A program made the translations under genes and the position numbers. The notes beneath the pieces are model-generated. The model did not search any database, was not told the DNA's origin, and worked only from the letters and a program-made list of their open reading frames with translations. A stretch of DNA of 64,000 nt from Sedimenticola sp. (GTDB lineage: Bacteria; Pseudomonadota; Gammaproteobacteria; Chromatiales; Chromatiaceae): contig PKUO01000104.1 in NCBI GenBank assembly GCA_002869585.1, positions 1 through 64,000 of the forward strand. The letters are read 5' to 3'. Each line of letters begins with the position of its first letter. The stretch's first letter is position 1. Shown in pieces: positions 10,180 to 19,538 of the stretch.

Positions 10180-10509
10180 TATCGCGCCCTGCCTATAAAA
10201 CTGATTACCAGACTACTGAACAAACAGCGACCGGTGACAATTTCTTCTCGCATGGGGTTTATTTGACTACACTTGGCTGTTATGTTTTTGACCAGCAGTA
10301 AAGTCATCACATCGCCCCGCCGGACCTATCATGGACCATATACTATCCAGCGGGTAGTGGCGAGACAGAATGGACATCCCGGAGAAGTTTCAGGCAGTGT
10401 AGATGACTCAAGATCTGACAAGACACAGAGGACCATGCGGTTTGCACCGATGTGTATTCCGTAACTTATCCGATACAACTGTATAACACCATACTGACAG
10501 GCTGCTACA
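10180..10509. other. Divergent intergenic region, AEC transporter / lutA
   Basis: 330 bases with no supported gene. A 63-codon plus-strand ORF (10273-10464) has no recognisable motif or ribosome-binding site. The region must hold promoters for both flanking genes. A possible -10 (TATAAC near 10484) precedes lutA, but no convincing -35 or operator was seen. Confidence 0.5.
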
Positions 10510-11280
10510 TTGATCAACAACAAGCGCGTGTACCCGGACAAACCAACCAAAGTCTATTTCTTTGGAACCTGCCTGGTTGACCTGCTCTACCCCGAAGCAG
10601 GAGTGGATGGAATGCGACTTATCGCCCGAGAGGGCGTCAAGGTCATCTATCCACAGAATCAGACATGTTGCGGCCAACCGGCATGGAACTCGGGCTATCG
10701 GGAGCAGGCCCGTGCAGTCGCACGTCAGCAAATGTCCTGTTTCCCAAACAATCATCCGATTATCGTACCCTCTGGCTCCTGTGCCGGCATGATGCGTTAT
10801 CACTATCCTGAACTCTTCAAAGGTGAGCGTGAAGAAACAACGGTTCAGGCCTTTGCGCAACGGATATTTGAACTCACCGAATTTCTCGTTCATGTGCTGA
10901 AAATCAACCGACAGGATCTGGGCAAGCCCATCAAGGTCGCATTGCATACCTCCTGTTCGGCGCGCCGCGAGATGGGCGTCGCAGAAGAGCACGAAAGGCT
11001 TTTGGCGCAACTGGAGAATGTCGAGATTGCCCAGCACATGCGAAAAGAGGAGTGTTGCGGCTTTGGCGGCACCTTTGCCATAAAACATCCGGAAATCTCG
11101 GCCGCCATGGTCGAGGAGAAAAGCGATGCCCTGCTACAGGAAAATCCCGAAAGAGTGATCAGCGGGGATTGCGGCTGCCTGATGAACATAACGGGTCATC
11201 TGAAACAGAGAGAGAGCCGATTACGCGGCCAGCATATCGCCAGTTTTCTCTGGGAGCGGACAAATGCAACAGACAGTTGA
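10510..11280 (+). CDS. lutA: LutA/YkgE family Fe-S oxidoreductase subunit
   Basis: 256 residues made of two CCG-type cysteine-rich domains: QTCCGQPAWNSGY and GSCAGMM in the first half, SCSARREMG and EECCGFGGTFAIKHPEIS in the second, ending GDCGCLMNITG. This is the LutA component of the LutABC iron-sulfur complex that oxidises L-lactate to pyruvate. The start is uncertain: TTG at 10510 has a CAGG 8 bases upstream, while an in-frame GTG at 10528 has no clear ribosome-binding site. lutB begins 17 bases before the stop, so the genes are translationally coupled. Confidence 0.93.
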   Translation: MINNKRVYPDKPTKVYFFGTCLVDLLYPEAGVDGMRLIAREGVKVIYPQNQTCCGQPAWNSGYREQARAVARQQMSCFPNNHPIIVPSGSCAGMMRYHYPELFKGEREETTVQAFAQRIFELTEFLVHVLKINRQDLGKPIKVALHTSCSARREMGVAEEHERLLAQLENVEIAQHMRKEECCGFGGTFAIKHPEISAAMVEEKSDALLQENPERVISGDCGCLMNITGHLKQRESRLRGQHIASFLWERTNATDS

Positions 11281-12682
11281 TTTCCAAAACAGGTCACATA
11301 ATGCGCTTGGCGACCCCCAGATCAGAAAGAATTTCCGCTCTGCGATGGATGGCCTGATCCAGAAACGTCGTCAGGCCTTCCCTGAACGGGAGGCATTGGA
11401 GCAGCTACGCTGGAAAGGCGAAAAAATCAAGGCAAATGCCCTGTCGAAACTGCCTGCACTCCTGGCCCAGCTTGAGGAAAACTGTGTAAAAAACGGCATA
11501 CAGGTGCACTGGGCGGAGACCGTTGAGGAAGCGAATCATATCGTACTCGACATCATGAACAGGCACGATGCGAAACAACTGATCAAAGGTAAATCCATGG
11601 TCTCTGAGGAGATGGACCTGAACCATTTCCTCGAACAGCATGGCATTGAATGCCTGGAATCCGATCTCGGTGAATTCATCATTCAGCTGATCAACGAGAA
11701 ACCCTCGCATATCATCGCCCCCGCCATCCATATGAACCGGTTGCAGGTTGCGAAACTGTTCAATGAAAAATTTCCCGAGATACCCTACACCGATGACGTT
11801 GACACGATGACACGCAACGCCCGGGATATCCTGCGCCGAAAGTTTTACGAAGCCCCTGTGGGTCTGTCCGGGGTCAACTTTGCCGTCGCGGAAACCGGGA
11901 CCCTCTGTCTGGTAGAAAATGAAGGCAATGGCCGCATGTGCGCCACAGTACCGCAGGTGCATATTGCCGTTACCGGGATCGAAAAGGTGGTGGAAAAACT
12001 ATCGGATATCCCCACACTATTGCGGCTACTGACCCGTTCCGCCACCGGCCAGCCCATCACCACCTATTTCAACATGATCAACGCCCCGCGCCAATCCGGG
12101 GAGAAAGATGGTCCCAAAGAGGTTCACCTGGTCCTGCTCGACAATGGCCGATCGCGCATATTTCAGGATGCCGAGTTGATCAGCACCCTGCGCTGTATAC
12201 GTTGCGGTGCCTGCATGAATAACTGTCCGGTCTACGCACGCATTGGCGGCCATGCCTATGGCACAACCATTCCCGGCCCGATTGGCTCGATACTGGAGCC
12301 GCAAAAGAGCGGACTGGATGAACTCGGAGACCTGCCTACTGCATCAACGCTCTGTGGTGCATGTGCAGAGGTCTGCCCGGTGCGTATCCCCATTCCGAAG
12401 CTTCTGAATCGACTTCGTTTTGAAAAAAACCGTACAGACGAAACCGGTTCTGTCAAAGGTGCGGGGAGTGGCCGGGAATGGAAAGAGGCTACCCTCTGGA
12501 AACTCTGGCAGATACTGCATGCCACCCCTCCGCTTTACCGCATCGGCGTTAAAATAATCACCAGGCTGAGGGGCTTGATGCCCACACAACTCGGCCCCTG
12601 GACCAGTGTCAGGAAAGCACCGAGAATCGCCAAAAAGTCTCTGCATGAGTTGGCCCAAGAAGAGGGTTTTGACCATGAGTAA
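11264..12682 (+). CDS. lutB: LutB family iron-sulfur protein of lactate oxidation
   Basis: 472 residues. The N-terminal DUF162-type domain (about 60-290) contains the GVNFAVAETGTLCLVENEGNGRM region, split over bases 11871-11940. The C-terminal ferredoxin part has two [4Fe-4S] motifs, CIRCGACMNNCP and CGACAEVCPVRIPIP. This matches LutB of the LutABC lactate dehydrogenase system, the electron-carrying subunit in the cytoplasm. It overlaps lutA by 17 bases and lutC by 8 bases. The C-terminal extension after the second cluster (about 90 residues) is normal for the family. Confidence 0.95.
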   Translation: MQQTVDFQNRSHNALGDPQIRKNFRSAMDGLIQKRRQAFPEREALEQLRWKGEKIKANALSKLPALLAQLEENCVKNGIQVHWAETVEEANHIVLDIMNRHDAKQLIKGKSMVSEEMDLNHFLEQHGIECLESDLGEFIIQLINEKPSHIIAPAIHMNRLQVAKLFNEKFPEIPYTDDVDTMTRNARDILRRKFYEAPVGLSGVNFAVAETGTLCLVENEGNGRMCATVPQVHIAVTGIEKVVEKLSDIPTLLRLLTRSATGQPITTYFNMINAPRQSGEKDGPKEVHLVLLDNGRSRIFQDAELISTLRCIRCGACMNNCPVYARIGGHAYGTTIPGPIGSILEPQKSGLDELGDLPTASTLCGACAEVCPVRIPIPKLLNRLRFEKNRTDETGSVKGAGSGREWKEATLWKLWQILHATPPLYRIGVKIITRLRGLMPTQLGPWTSVRKAPRIAKKSLHELAQEEGFDHE

Positions 12683-13331
12683 CGCACGGGAACGGATATT
12701 CAGACGTTTACAACAGGCAGAAACAGGCATTCAGATCGATTACGACTCGACGTTTACAACCAATATCGAAATGACGAAAGCGGAGAGAATTGCTCATTTC
12801 TGCGAAAGAATGACCAGTGTTAGTGCCGAAGTGCACGTTACCGCGAAAGACCAGTGGCTCACAAAGCTAAAAGGTATTGTCAAAGAAAAACAGCTGAATA
12901 ACCTGCTGTATGCTGCAGAAGGTCCACTGGGTGATGCATTAACAGCGACCTGGACCGACGAAGATCTTCCCCCCCTAATCAGCAAGTCTGCCGACATCGA
13001 CGAATGGAAAGACGAGTTGTTTTTTGGCATTGATGCGGCCATCACATCCTCCAGGGCGGGCATCGCGGAAACCGGCACACTGGTTATCTGGCCCACGGAA
13101 CAGGAGCCGCGAACCTACTCCCTCGTACCCCCGATTCACATAGCGGTCTTATATAGCGACAGACTCTACACCAGCTTCGAGGAGACCATTAAAAAGGAAC
13201 AATGGCGAGGGGGTATGCCGAGCAATGTCCTGCTGATCTCCGGGCCATCAAAATCAGCCGATATTGAACAGACATTGGCCTATGGAGTGCATGGCCCTAC
13301 GGAATTAATTGTTCTACTGATCTCAGAGTGA
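12675..13331 (+). CDS. lutC: LutC/YkgG family lactate utilisation protein
   Basis: 218 residues of the LUD (DUF162) family, with the typical ISSRAGIAETGTLVIWP-like core, here TSSRAGIAETGTLVIWPT, and the C-terminal SADIEQTLAYGVHGP sequence. LutC is the third component of the LutABC complex for L-lactate oxidation. I chose ATG 12675, which overlaps the lutB stop by 8 bases and gives the usual N terminus MSNARERIFRRL. An upstream in-frame ATG at 12606 would lie deep inside lutB. Confidence 0.95.
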   Translation: MSNARERIFRRLQQAETGIQIDYDSTFTTNIEMTKAERIAHFCERMTSVSAEVHVTAKDQWLTKLKGIVKEKQLNNLLYAAEGPLGDALTATWTDEDLPPLISKSADIDEWKDELFFGIDAAITSSRAGIAETGTLVIWPTEQEPRTYSLVPPIHIAVLYSDRLYTSFEETIKKEQWRGGMPSNVLLISGPSKSADIEQTLAYGVHGPTELIVLLISE

Positions 13332-13384
13332 CAACATACTCCAAGATTCAGCGTATTCACCGAAAAACACCAGGAGCTCGACAG

Positions 13385-13654
13385 ATGATCACATCCATCA
13401 TTCTACTGAATATCAAAAGAGGCAAGGTCAACGAGATTGCCGAACAGTTGGCAGGTATACGGGAAATATCGGAGGTCTATTCGGTCACTGGTAACTATGA
13501 CCTCGTCACCATCGTCAGGGTGGAAACCAACGATGAACTGGCTGCACTCGTAACCGACCAGTTGGCCAAAATGGACGGCATTGAAAAAACGGACACAATG
13601 CTCGCTTTCAAGGCCTATTCAAAACACGATTTGGAGGCCATGTTTTCTATATAA
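13385..13654 (+). CDS. Lrp/AsnC-type ligand-binding (RAM) domain protein without HTH
   Basis: 89 residues forming only the C-terminal effector domain of the Lrp/AsnC family. It runs MITSIILLNIKRG, then the SVTGNYDLVTIVRV beta strand and a TDTMLAFKAYSKH end. There is no DNA-binding helix-turn-helix, and none is encoded upstream in frame. AGGAG lies 8 bases before ATG 13385. Stand-alone RAM domains form oligomeric rings that bind small ligands such as amino acids. It follows lutC closely and is probably cotranscribed, but whether it serves lactate metabolism is unknown. Confidence 0.85.
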   Translation: MITSIILLNIKRGKVNEIAEQLAGIREISEVYSVTGNYDLVTIVRVETNDELAALVTDQLAKMDGIEKTDTMLAFKAYSKHDLEAMFSI

Positions 13655-13697
13655 ACGCCATAGCAAAGCATACTTCAGACAGCCCTGTTCCGCTGCG

Positions 13698-14720
13698 CTA
13701 CTCACCCAGCATAAGCATTGCCATCGGTTTTGTCCTTCGCCAAAATCGGCGGAGTTTATTCCTGTTTATTCGGTAAACCGAACCATCACAGGGATAGAGA
13801 AACAACTCTGCCTGCGGGCTCGCATAGAGGAGATCAACCAGGGGCTGGATAAAGGCATCGAGCTTCTGCAGGGCCTCACTCCAGTCATAAGGATCCGCTC
13901 GCCAGACAGGCCGGTGTAGCGCATCATAGGTAATCAGCTGATTGCCGGACAACCGATCCAATGTCGCCGGCAGACAGGCCTGGCTGACACCAGCCAATTT
14001 GGCCAGACCCCATGCCAGTGTGCTGTCGGTCAATACCGTATCGAATGGGGTCTGTACCGCATCAGGCAACACTCCACCCCCCGATATCCAGACGCCATTG
14101 ATCGGCAGTTTGCCTGCACTCTCGCGTAATTGATTGACCTCGGCGCCGTGAAAAAGCATTTGCGTTTCATTGAGGATACTGTGCCAACGCAAGGCATCGA
14201 TGCCTTCCGGTAGAAACCGGTCGATACTGCGTCCAAAAACCTCATCGATACTGCTGGTTGTTATGCGGGGAATTTCATCGACTGCCAAATACCAGCGATG
14301 AGGCGTAACCACTTCCAGATGCCAGCCCTCTGCGGAAAAATGCTGATTGAACAGTGCAGCCAACGCCTTTGACTCAGCAAGCGTGAAATCAAGATAGAAA
14401 CTGTCAAACAGCAGCAGCCTGTCCTGATCAGGCCGCAGAGACACCGGATTGATCTGAAACCAGAAACGTTGATCTCTCTGGAGCCCGTCGGCTAACCCAT
14501 TCACGGCGCCAGTAGGAAAATCTTTACCCGCAGCCGTAATACCAAAGAGCCTGAAAAGGGTTGATTGATAACGCTGATCTGCAAACGGCGATTTATCCGC
14601 CCTGGCAATCAGACGCTCGATCAAGGCTGCTGATGGCGGAGACTCCAGATCGGCGACATGTTTCATTGGCCCGAGCAGTCCAGGCACCAGTAAATGTATT
14701 TGAGTATGCGCCATTGACAT
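13698..14720 (-). CDS. Conserved hypothetical protein, possibly RpfE-like (phosphoglycerate mutase-like annotation)
   Basis: About 340 residues, no signal peptide or membrane segments. The sequence starts IHLLVPGLLGPM and contains WHLEVVTPHRWYLAVDEIP, NETQMLFHGAEVN and NGVWISGGGVLP. This resembles the gammaproteobacterial family annotated as RpfE-type or predicted phosphoglycerate mutase, often found beside hom and recJ. That assignment is from memory and tentative, and no catalytic site could be confirmed. I prefer ATG 14720 because the longer TTG start (14738) lies in the T-tract of the hom terminator. ATG 14714 is also possible. Confidence 0.72.
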   Translation of the reverse strand: MSMAHTQIHLLVPGLLGPMKHVADLESPPSAALIERLIARADKSPFADQRYQSTLFRLFGITAAGKDFPTGAVNGLADGLQRDQRFWFQINPVSLRPDQDRLLLFDSFYLDFTLAESKALAALFNQHFSAEGWHLEVVTPHRWYLAVDEIPRITTSSIDEVFGRSIDRFLPEGIDALRWHSILNETQMLFHGAEVNQLRESAGKLPINGVWISGGGVLPDAVQTPFDTVLTDSTLAWGLAKLAGVSQACLPATLDRLSGNQLITYDALHRPVWRADPYDWSEALQKLDAFIQPLVDLLYASPQAELFLYPCDGSVYRINRNKLRRFWRRTKPMAMLMLGE

Positions 14721-14737
14721 GTGAATTTTCAGTCCCA

Positions 14738-14786
14738 ATAAAAAACCGCGTATGCATGGCGATCACATATCGCACGCATACGCGGT
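14738..14786 (-). terminator. Rho-independent terminator of hom
   Basis: A perfect 11-bp inverted repeat (ACCGCGTATGC at 14745-14755 and its complement at 14776-14786) is followed on the minus strand by TTTTTTATT. It sits 15 bases after the hom stop codon. Confidence 0.88.
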
Positions 14787-14801
14787 TCATTCTGTTTTCA
14801 A

Positions 14802-16115
14802 TCAGCCTGCGAGTTCTTCCATGCGAATACGTACAACCTGATCAGTCACAGTATCCAGCGATTCGATGGCGGCTATCGCCTGATTCATCTGCCGCTCCAT
14901 CACCGGATGGGTCAACATGATCAACTGAACCTGGGTCTCTCCTTCAGCGGGTTCGACCTGCTTGATCGCCTCGATACTGATGCCGTGATCGGCAAAAATG
15001 CCAGCGATTTTCGCCATCACGCCCAGTTTGTCCACCACCAGCATGCGTACATAATAGGCAGTCGTCACCTCTTCCATATCCAGAATCGGCATATCAGACA
15101 ACTCGTTTGCCTGGAAGGCCAGATGAGGCACGCGATTTTCCGGATCGGTGGTCAATGCCCTGACCACATCGACGACATCAGCAACCACCGCCGATGCCGT
15201 TGGCTCAGCACCGGCTCCAGCTCCATAGTAGAGGGTTGGACCAACCGCATCACCTTTGACCAGTACCGCATTCATCACGCCATCCACATTGGCAATAAGT
15301 CGCCGCTCAGGGATCAACGTTGGGTGAACCCGCATCTCGATTCCCTTGCCGTTTTTCCGAGCTATTCCCAAATGCTTGATACGGTAACCCAGATCACCCG
15401 CATAAGAGACATCCTGCTTCTCGATCCGGGTAATCCCTTCCGTATAGGTCTTGTCAAACTGCAACGGAATGCCAAAGGCGATTGAACTGAGAATCGTCAA
15501 CTTATGGGCGGCATCAATGCCCTCGACATCGAAGGTGGGGTCCGCTTCTGCGTAACCCAGTGCCTGTGCCTCGGCCAACACATCATCAAAGTCCCTGCCT
15601 TTGTCTCGCATCTCGGTCAGGATGAAATTGCCTGTACCATTAATGATGCCGGTAACCCATTCGATGCGGTTTGCCGCCAACCCCTCGCGCATCGCCTTGA
15701 TAATAGGGATGCCGCCGGCAACCGCGGCTTCGAAGGCCACGGTGACCCCTTTCGCCTGGGCCGCTGCGAATATCTCATTTCCATGCAGGGCAATCAGCGC
15801 CTTGTTCGCAGTGACCACATGTTTGCCGTTTTCGATGGCCTTGAGCACCAACTCCTTGGCCGGTGAATAGCCGCCAATCAGTTCGATAACGATCGCTACT
15901 TCCGGATCATTCACCACCTCGTAGGCATCCTGGGTGATGGTGATCTGATCCAGCCCCTGAATGGCATCAGCATCATAACGGTGTGCGGCGGCATGCGATA
16001 TCACAATGCCGCGACCCGCCCGTCGCGCAATCTCACGCGCATTCCGGGCCAGTACATTGGCAGTACCACCGCCGACCGTGCCCAGCCCTAACAGACCAAC
16101 CTTGACTGGTTCCAC
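14802..16115 (-). CDS. hom: Homoserine dehydrogenase
   Basis: 437 residues: NAD(P)-binding domain starting VGLLGLGTVGGGT, catalytic domain with AAVAGGIPIIKAMREGL and GIINGTGNFILTEM (residues about 135-185), and a C-terminal ACT domain from about 350 (YYVRMLVVDKLGVMAKIAGI) that should mediate threonine feedback. It reduces aspartate semialdehyde to homoserine for threonine and methionine synthesis. It lies 29 bases downstream of alaC, so the two are probably cotranscribed, and a strong terminator follows. The usual neighbour thrC is not present here. Confidence 0.97.
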   Translation of the reverse strand: MEPVKVGLLGLGTVGGGTANVLARNAREIARRAGRGIVISHAAAHRYDADAIQGLDQITITQDAYEVVNDPEVAIVIELIGGYSPAKELVLKAIENGKHVVTANKALIALHGNEIFAAAQAKGVTVAFEAAVAGGIPIIKAMREGLAANRIEWVTGIINGTGNFILTEMRDKGRDFDDVLAEAQALGYAEADPTFDVEGIDAAHKLTILSSIAFGIPLQFDKTYTEGITRIEKQDVSYAGDLGYRIKHLGIARKNGKGIEMRVHPTLIPERRLIANVDGVMNAVLVKGDAVGPTLYYGAGAGAEPTASAVVADVVDVVRALTTDPENRVPHLAFQANELSDMPILDMEEVTTAYYVRMLVVDKLGVMAKIAGIFADHGISIEAIKQVEPAEGETQVQLIMLTHPVMERQMNQAIAAIESLDTVTDQVVRIRMEELAG

Positions 16116-16144
16116 AATTAGTTCTCCTAGTAACGACTCGATGC

Positions 16145-17350
16145 TCAGGAACCCGCTTTGGAATCCTTGCGCATCATTTCCCGGATGCCGCGTATCGCTT
16201 GCCGGGTACGGTGTTCATTCTCGATCAGTCCGAAGCGGACGTGATCATCGCCATGCTCGCCGAAACCGATACCTGGCGATACCGCCACCTTGGCCTCGGT
16301 AAGCAGTTTTTTAGAAAATTCGATTGAGCCCATGTCACGATACTGTTCGGGTATGGACGCCCAGACAAACATCGTCGCCTTAGGCTTCTCGATGGGCCAA
16401 CCTGCCGCTTGCAGGCCTTCGCACAAGACATCGCGGCGCTTCTCATACATGCCGGCAATCTCTTTGACGCAATCCTGTGGGCCTTCGAGCGCGGTAATCG
16501 CTGCAACCTGAATCGGTGTGAACATGCCGTAATCCAGGTAAGACTTCATTCTCGCCAGCGCTGCCACCAGAGTCTTGTTGCCGCACATAAAACCGACACG
16601 CCAACCGGGCATATTGTAGCTTTTCGAGAGCGAGAAGAACTCTACCGCCACCTCTTCCGCACCAGGCACCTGGAGTATGGAGGGTGCGGTATACCCATCG
16701 AACACGATATCGGCATAGGCGAGATCGTGAATCACCCAGATGTTGTACTCCTTGGCGATGGCAATCACCTTTTCGAAGAAATCCAGTTCAACGCACTGCG
16801 CGGTCGGATTTCCCGGAAAGTTCAACACCAGCATCTTCGGACGCGGCCATGAATCCTTGATCGCCTCTTCCAGTTTCTCGAAGAAATCCACACCCGGCAC
16901 CATCGGTACATGACGGATATCGGCACCAGCGATGACAAAACCGTACGGATGGATCGGATAGGCGGGATTGGGCACCAGTACAGAATCACCCGGACCGATA
17001 CACGCCAGCGCCAGATGCGCCAGCCCCTCTTTCGAGCCGATGGTCACAATCGCTTGGGTTTCCGGGTCCAGATCGACATCGTAGCGGGTTTTGTACCAGT
17101 TACAAATCGCCCGGCGCAAGCGCGGAATACCCTTGGACAACGAGTAACGGTGGGAGTCTTTACGCTGCGCCACTTCGACCAGTTTGTCGACAATATGCTG
17201 CGGTGTCGGCTGGTCGGGATTGCCCATGCCAAAATCGATAATGTCTTCGCCTCGCGCTCGCGCCGCCGCCTTCAATTCACCAACAATATTGAAAACGTAG
17301 GGCGGTAAGCGCTTGATTCGGCGAAACTCTTCCATTTCTGGCGTAGACAC
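16145..17350 (-). CDS. alaC: Alanine transaminase AlaC-type aminotransferase
   Basis: A 401-residue class I/II PLP aminotransferase. The sequence has [11 protein letters not shown] near the N terminus, [26 protein letters not shown] and the PLP-binding lysine in [15 protein letters not shown]. The profile matches AlaC, which makes alanine from pyruvate and glutamate. Its position directly upstream of hom is common in gammaproteobacteria. The only AlaC-versus-aspartate-aminotransferase evidence is overall resemblance. Confidence 0.92.
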   Translation of the reverse strand: MSTPEMEEFRRIKRLPPYVFNIVGELKAAARARGEDIIDFGMGNPDQPTPQHIVDKLVEVAQRKDSHRYSLSKGIPRLRRAICNWYKTRYDVDLDPETQAIVTIGSKEGLAHLALACIGPGDSVLVPNPAYPIHPYGFVIAGADIRHVPMVPGVDFFEKLEEAIKDSWPRPKMLVLNFPGNPTAQCVELDFFEKVIAIAKEYNIWVIHDLAYADIVFDGYTAPSILQVPGAEEVAVEFFSLSKSYNMPGWRVGFMCGNKTLVAALARMKSYLDYGMFTPIQVAAITALEGPQDCVKEIAGMYEKRRDVLCEGLQAAGWPIEKPKATMFVWASIPEQYRDMGSIEFSKKLLTEAKVAVSPGIGFGEHGDDHVRFGLIENEHRTRQAIRGIREMMRKDSKAGS

Positions 17351-17493
17351 GTGGACCTCTTCTGTAAAGTAATGACTATCGAAAAAAGGGGTTAAAGTAA
17401 CCGAGCATCCATTAAAATGTCAATGAAATTAAATGGATAGGCAAATAGAAAAACGACTTTGCAGTCTCCCACTCATCCTGATAATTTGACTCC

Positions 17494-17865
17494 ATGAAAA
17501 TCTCTATCGACAGCGGTGCCAGCGGCCACGTCATCAATGCCTATAGTGACGAGCACATAGTGGTCTCAGGCAGCCGTTACAACTCCAGCCTGATCGTTCT
17601 TCCGGATCAGATCATCGTCGACTGGCCCGTCAGCACATTTGAGCAGTTGGGCGCGGACTCCTTTGCAATGCTTGCAGAACTGGCACCCGATATTGTTATT
17701 CTGGGGACAGGGAGAGTCCAGCGGTTTCCAAGACCGGAGACATACAAGAGTCTGATCCAGGCGCATATCGGCCTGGATGTGATGACCACCTCTGCCGCCT
17801 GCCGCACCTACAATATCCTGATGTCTGAAGACCGCCGCGTGGCCGCCGCACTAATTCTCGATTAA
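17494..17865 (+). CDS. Mth938-like (DUF498) domain protein
   Basis: 123 residues spanning a single Mth938/DUF498 domain. The pattern is an N-terminal strand, NAYSDEHIVVSG, DQIIVDWPVSTFEQL, PDIVILGTGRVQRFP and GLDVMTTSAACRTYNIL. The fold is shared with the human mitochondrial protein NDUFAF3, but the role in bacteria is unknown. It is divergent from alaC across 143 bases and converges on the membrane gene at 17882. Confidence 0.88.
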   Translation: MKISIDSGASGHVINAYSDEHIVVSGSRYNSSLIVLPDQIIVDWPVSTFEQLGADSFAMLAELAPDIVILGTGRVQRFPRPETYKSLIQAHIGLDVMTTSAACRTYNILMSEDRRVAAALILD

Positions 17866-17881
17866 ATTAAGTCTGCGACAA

Positions 17882-18412
17882 CTAATCGTCGTACTTAAAC
17901 TCATCCTCAATCACCGCAATGCCTGGATTGGGGTATTTCTCCAGAATACTCTTCGGCAGGCGATGCTGTGATGCCTGATGCAAGGCATCCGACTCCATGA
18001 TGATCTGGATCAGCACGGTCACCATCACTGGCAACACACCCATACCGCCAATGATTGCAAACACCGCCACCTCCATCATCCCCAGATAGGTATAACCCAC
18101 CCAGCCTAGCAGGCCCACAGTTGCCAGCAACAGCAGCATATAGATGAACACAAGACTCCGTCTGGCGGCAATCTGCCAGTGACACATCACATACCAGCTG
18201 TCTGATTTCAGAGATTTGCGCGCGCGCCACAGGACATAGGCCAGAGAGGCAACGGATACAATCGGGACCAGCGCCATGGGCTGCCAATAGGTCTTTACCG
18301 TTCCCAGAGCAGCGACGAACCAGAGAATGTGGTTACCGATCAGGTTGGTCAGGAAAATCTCATGCGGAATTTTTGCCCGCTTGCTTTCCTCTGCACTGAT
18401 ATCAAACTTCAT
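17882..18412 (-). CDS. Hypothetical membrane protein
   Basis: 176 residues from ATG 18412; a TTG at 18427 would add five. Four hydrophobic segments are visible: about residues 30-42, 48-65, 85-108 and 112-136. The tail is hydrophilic and acidic (ENDING VIEDEFKYDD). The N terminus is charged and cytoplasmic-looking. I do not recognise the family. It is on the same strand as, and 114 bases downstream of, a 61-residue single-span protein. Confidence 0.7.
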   Translation of the reverse strand: MKFDISAEESKRAKIPHEIFLTNLIGNHILWFVAALGTVKTYWQPMALVPIVSVASLAYVLWRARKSLKSDSWYVMCHWQIAARRSLVFIYMLLLLATVGLLGWVGYTYLGMMEVAVFAIIGGMGVLPVMVTVLIQIIMESDALHQASQHRLPKSILEKYPNPGIAVIEDEFKYDD

Positions 18413-18526
18413 AAACCACAACCCCAATCCGTGTAAAACCGCCTACTCGGCATAGTAACCGGGCAAATTACCATTTGCCGGAAGGAATTTCACCTGAAAT
18501 CGGGGAATTAGTGGCTGAAGGAAAAT

Positions 18527-18712
18527 TCAGCCTGGCGGCAGTTGATCCTTTTCCGCCTTTTCTTCACGCGCTTTTTTTTCCTGGTTTCTGGCGTAAAAAT
18601 AGACGACGAGATTCTTAGAGGCGAACATGATGGTTATAAAGGCAAGACCGATCAGAAAACCAAGCCAGGGCTTCTCTTTCAAGATGGTAATAAACCAGAG
18701 CGTATTGCCCAT
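18527..18712 (-). CDS. Small single-span membrane protein, unknown
   Basis: 61 residues: one membrane span near residues 15-38 (LGFLIGLAFITIMFASKNLV) followed by a highly charged tail of Lys, Glu and Arg. No family is recognised. It is divergently transcribed from the exported protein at 18830 and is followed by the four-span protein at 17882. The clean charged tail and start position support it as real, but there is no conserved motif to prove it. Confidence 0.55.
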   Translation of the reverse strand: MGNTLWFITILKEKPWLGFLIGLAFITIMFASKNLVVYFYARNQEKKAREEKAEKDQLPPG

Positions 18713-18829
18713 ATACTATCCGCCATTTGTTGAACATCAATTCTAAGTTAAAATAGCACCCTTTAGTGCACCAAACGATGACAATTATCAACCATCTGCC
18801 TGCAGTTCCCTCCGCATCAGGATTATTTA

Positions 18830-19528
18830 ATGGATCGAAAAACAGTATTCGGCTTGACCAGTCTCATCCTCATCATGCTTGCATTCGCTATCCTGATCCC
18901 TGGTGGGAAGGCGCCGGATACCAACCCGAAACTGCCCTGGGATATCCGGGTGACAAGCAGCGGTGCAGTGGAGGTATTTGGCCTCATCCTGGGTAAAAGC
19001 ACCCTGAGTGATGTTCAGGCCATGCTCCGGGAGCGCGGAAAGACCAGCCTGTTTGTCTCTCCGGAAAACAACCACTACATCGAATCCTATTTCGAAAGCA
19101 TGACCCTTAGCGGCATCAAGGCCTCGTTCGTCATCACCCTGAATGTTGACCAGCCGTTGGCGCAGGAGATGTTTAAGCGGGGCCTGCGCATGAAGAGCCT
19201 GGCGACCGGCAACAAACAGGTCAGTCTTACCTCTGAGGATATTGACAATCTCGGCAGCGCAACCATTGACCACATCACCTACATCCCGGTTGCGAATCTG
19301 GACGAGGCGATGATCCAGGGACGTTTTGGCGAACCCAAATTCAAGTTGCCCGACGAGGAAGCCGGGGTGATGCATTGGCTCTATCCGGATAAAGGATTGG
19401 ATATCGCTATCCATACAGAGGGGAAAGAGGTAATCCAGTACATCAGACCAAGTGATTTCGGGCGGATACTTGAACCACTAAGGGCAATGCAGCAGGCAGT
19501 AAATACGGAGAACGGGGTGAACCAGTAA
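18830..19528 (+). CDS. Conserved hypothetical exported protein
   Basis: 232 residues with an N-terminal hydrophobic segment (about residues 8-25), probably an uncleaved signal anchor. The rest is soluble and presumably periplasmic, with GLILGKSTLSDVQAMLRERG and GRFGEPKFKLPDEEAGVMHWLYPDKG. No catalytic motif is evident. The LGKST-L-DV segment resembles substrate-recognition modules only loosely. It converges on ccoS with a gap of 10 bases, so it may simply be a neighbour of the cbb3 assembly genes. Confidence 0.72.
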   Translation: MDRKTVFGLTSLILIMLAFAILIPGGKAPDTNPKLPWDIRVTSSGAVEVFGLILGKSTLSDVQAMLRERGKTSLFVSPENNHYIESYFESMTLSGIKASFVITLNVDQPLAQEMFKRGLRMKSLATGNKQVSLTSEDIDNLGSATIDHITYIPVANLDEAMIQGRFGEPKFKLPDEEAGVMHWLYPDKGLDIAIHTEGKEVIQYIRPSDFGRILEPLRAMQQAVNTENGVNQ

Positions 19529-19538
19529 GCTCTCGCGT

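Noticed and set aside
10273-10464. 63-codon ORF in the AEC/lutA gap
   Set aside because: No ribosome-binding site, motif or plausible composition.
10408-11088. 226-codon minus-strand open frame over lutA
   Set aside because: LutA on the other strand has all CCG motifs; the antisense product has no recognisable sequence.
14721-14738. TTG start at 14738 for the RpfE-like gene
   Set aside because: It falls in the T-tract of the hom terminator; ATG 14720 or 14714 is more reasonable.
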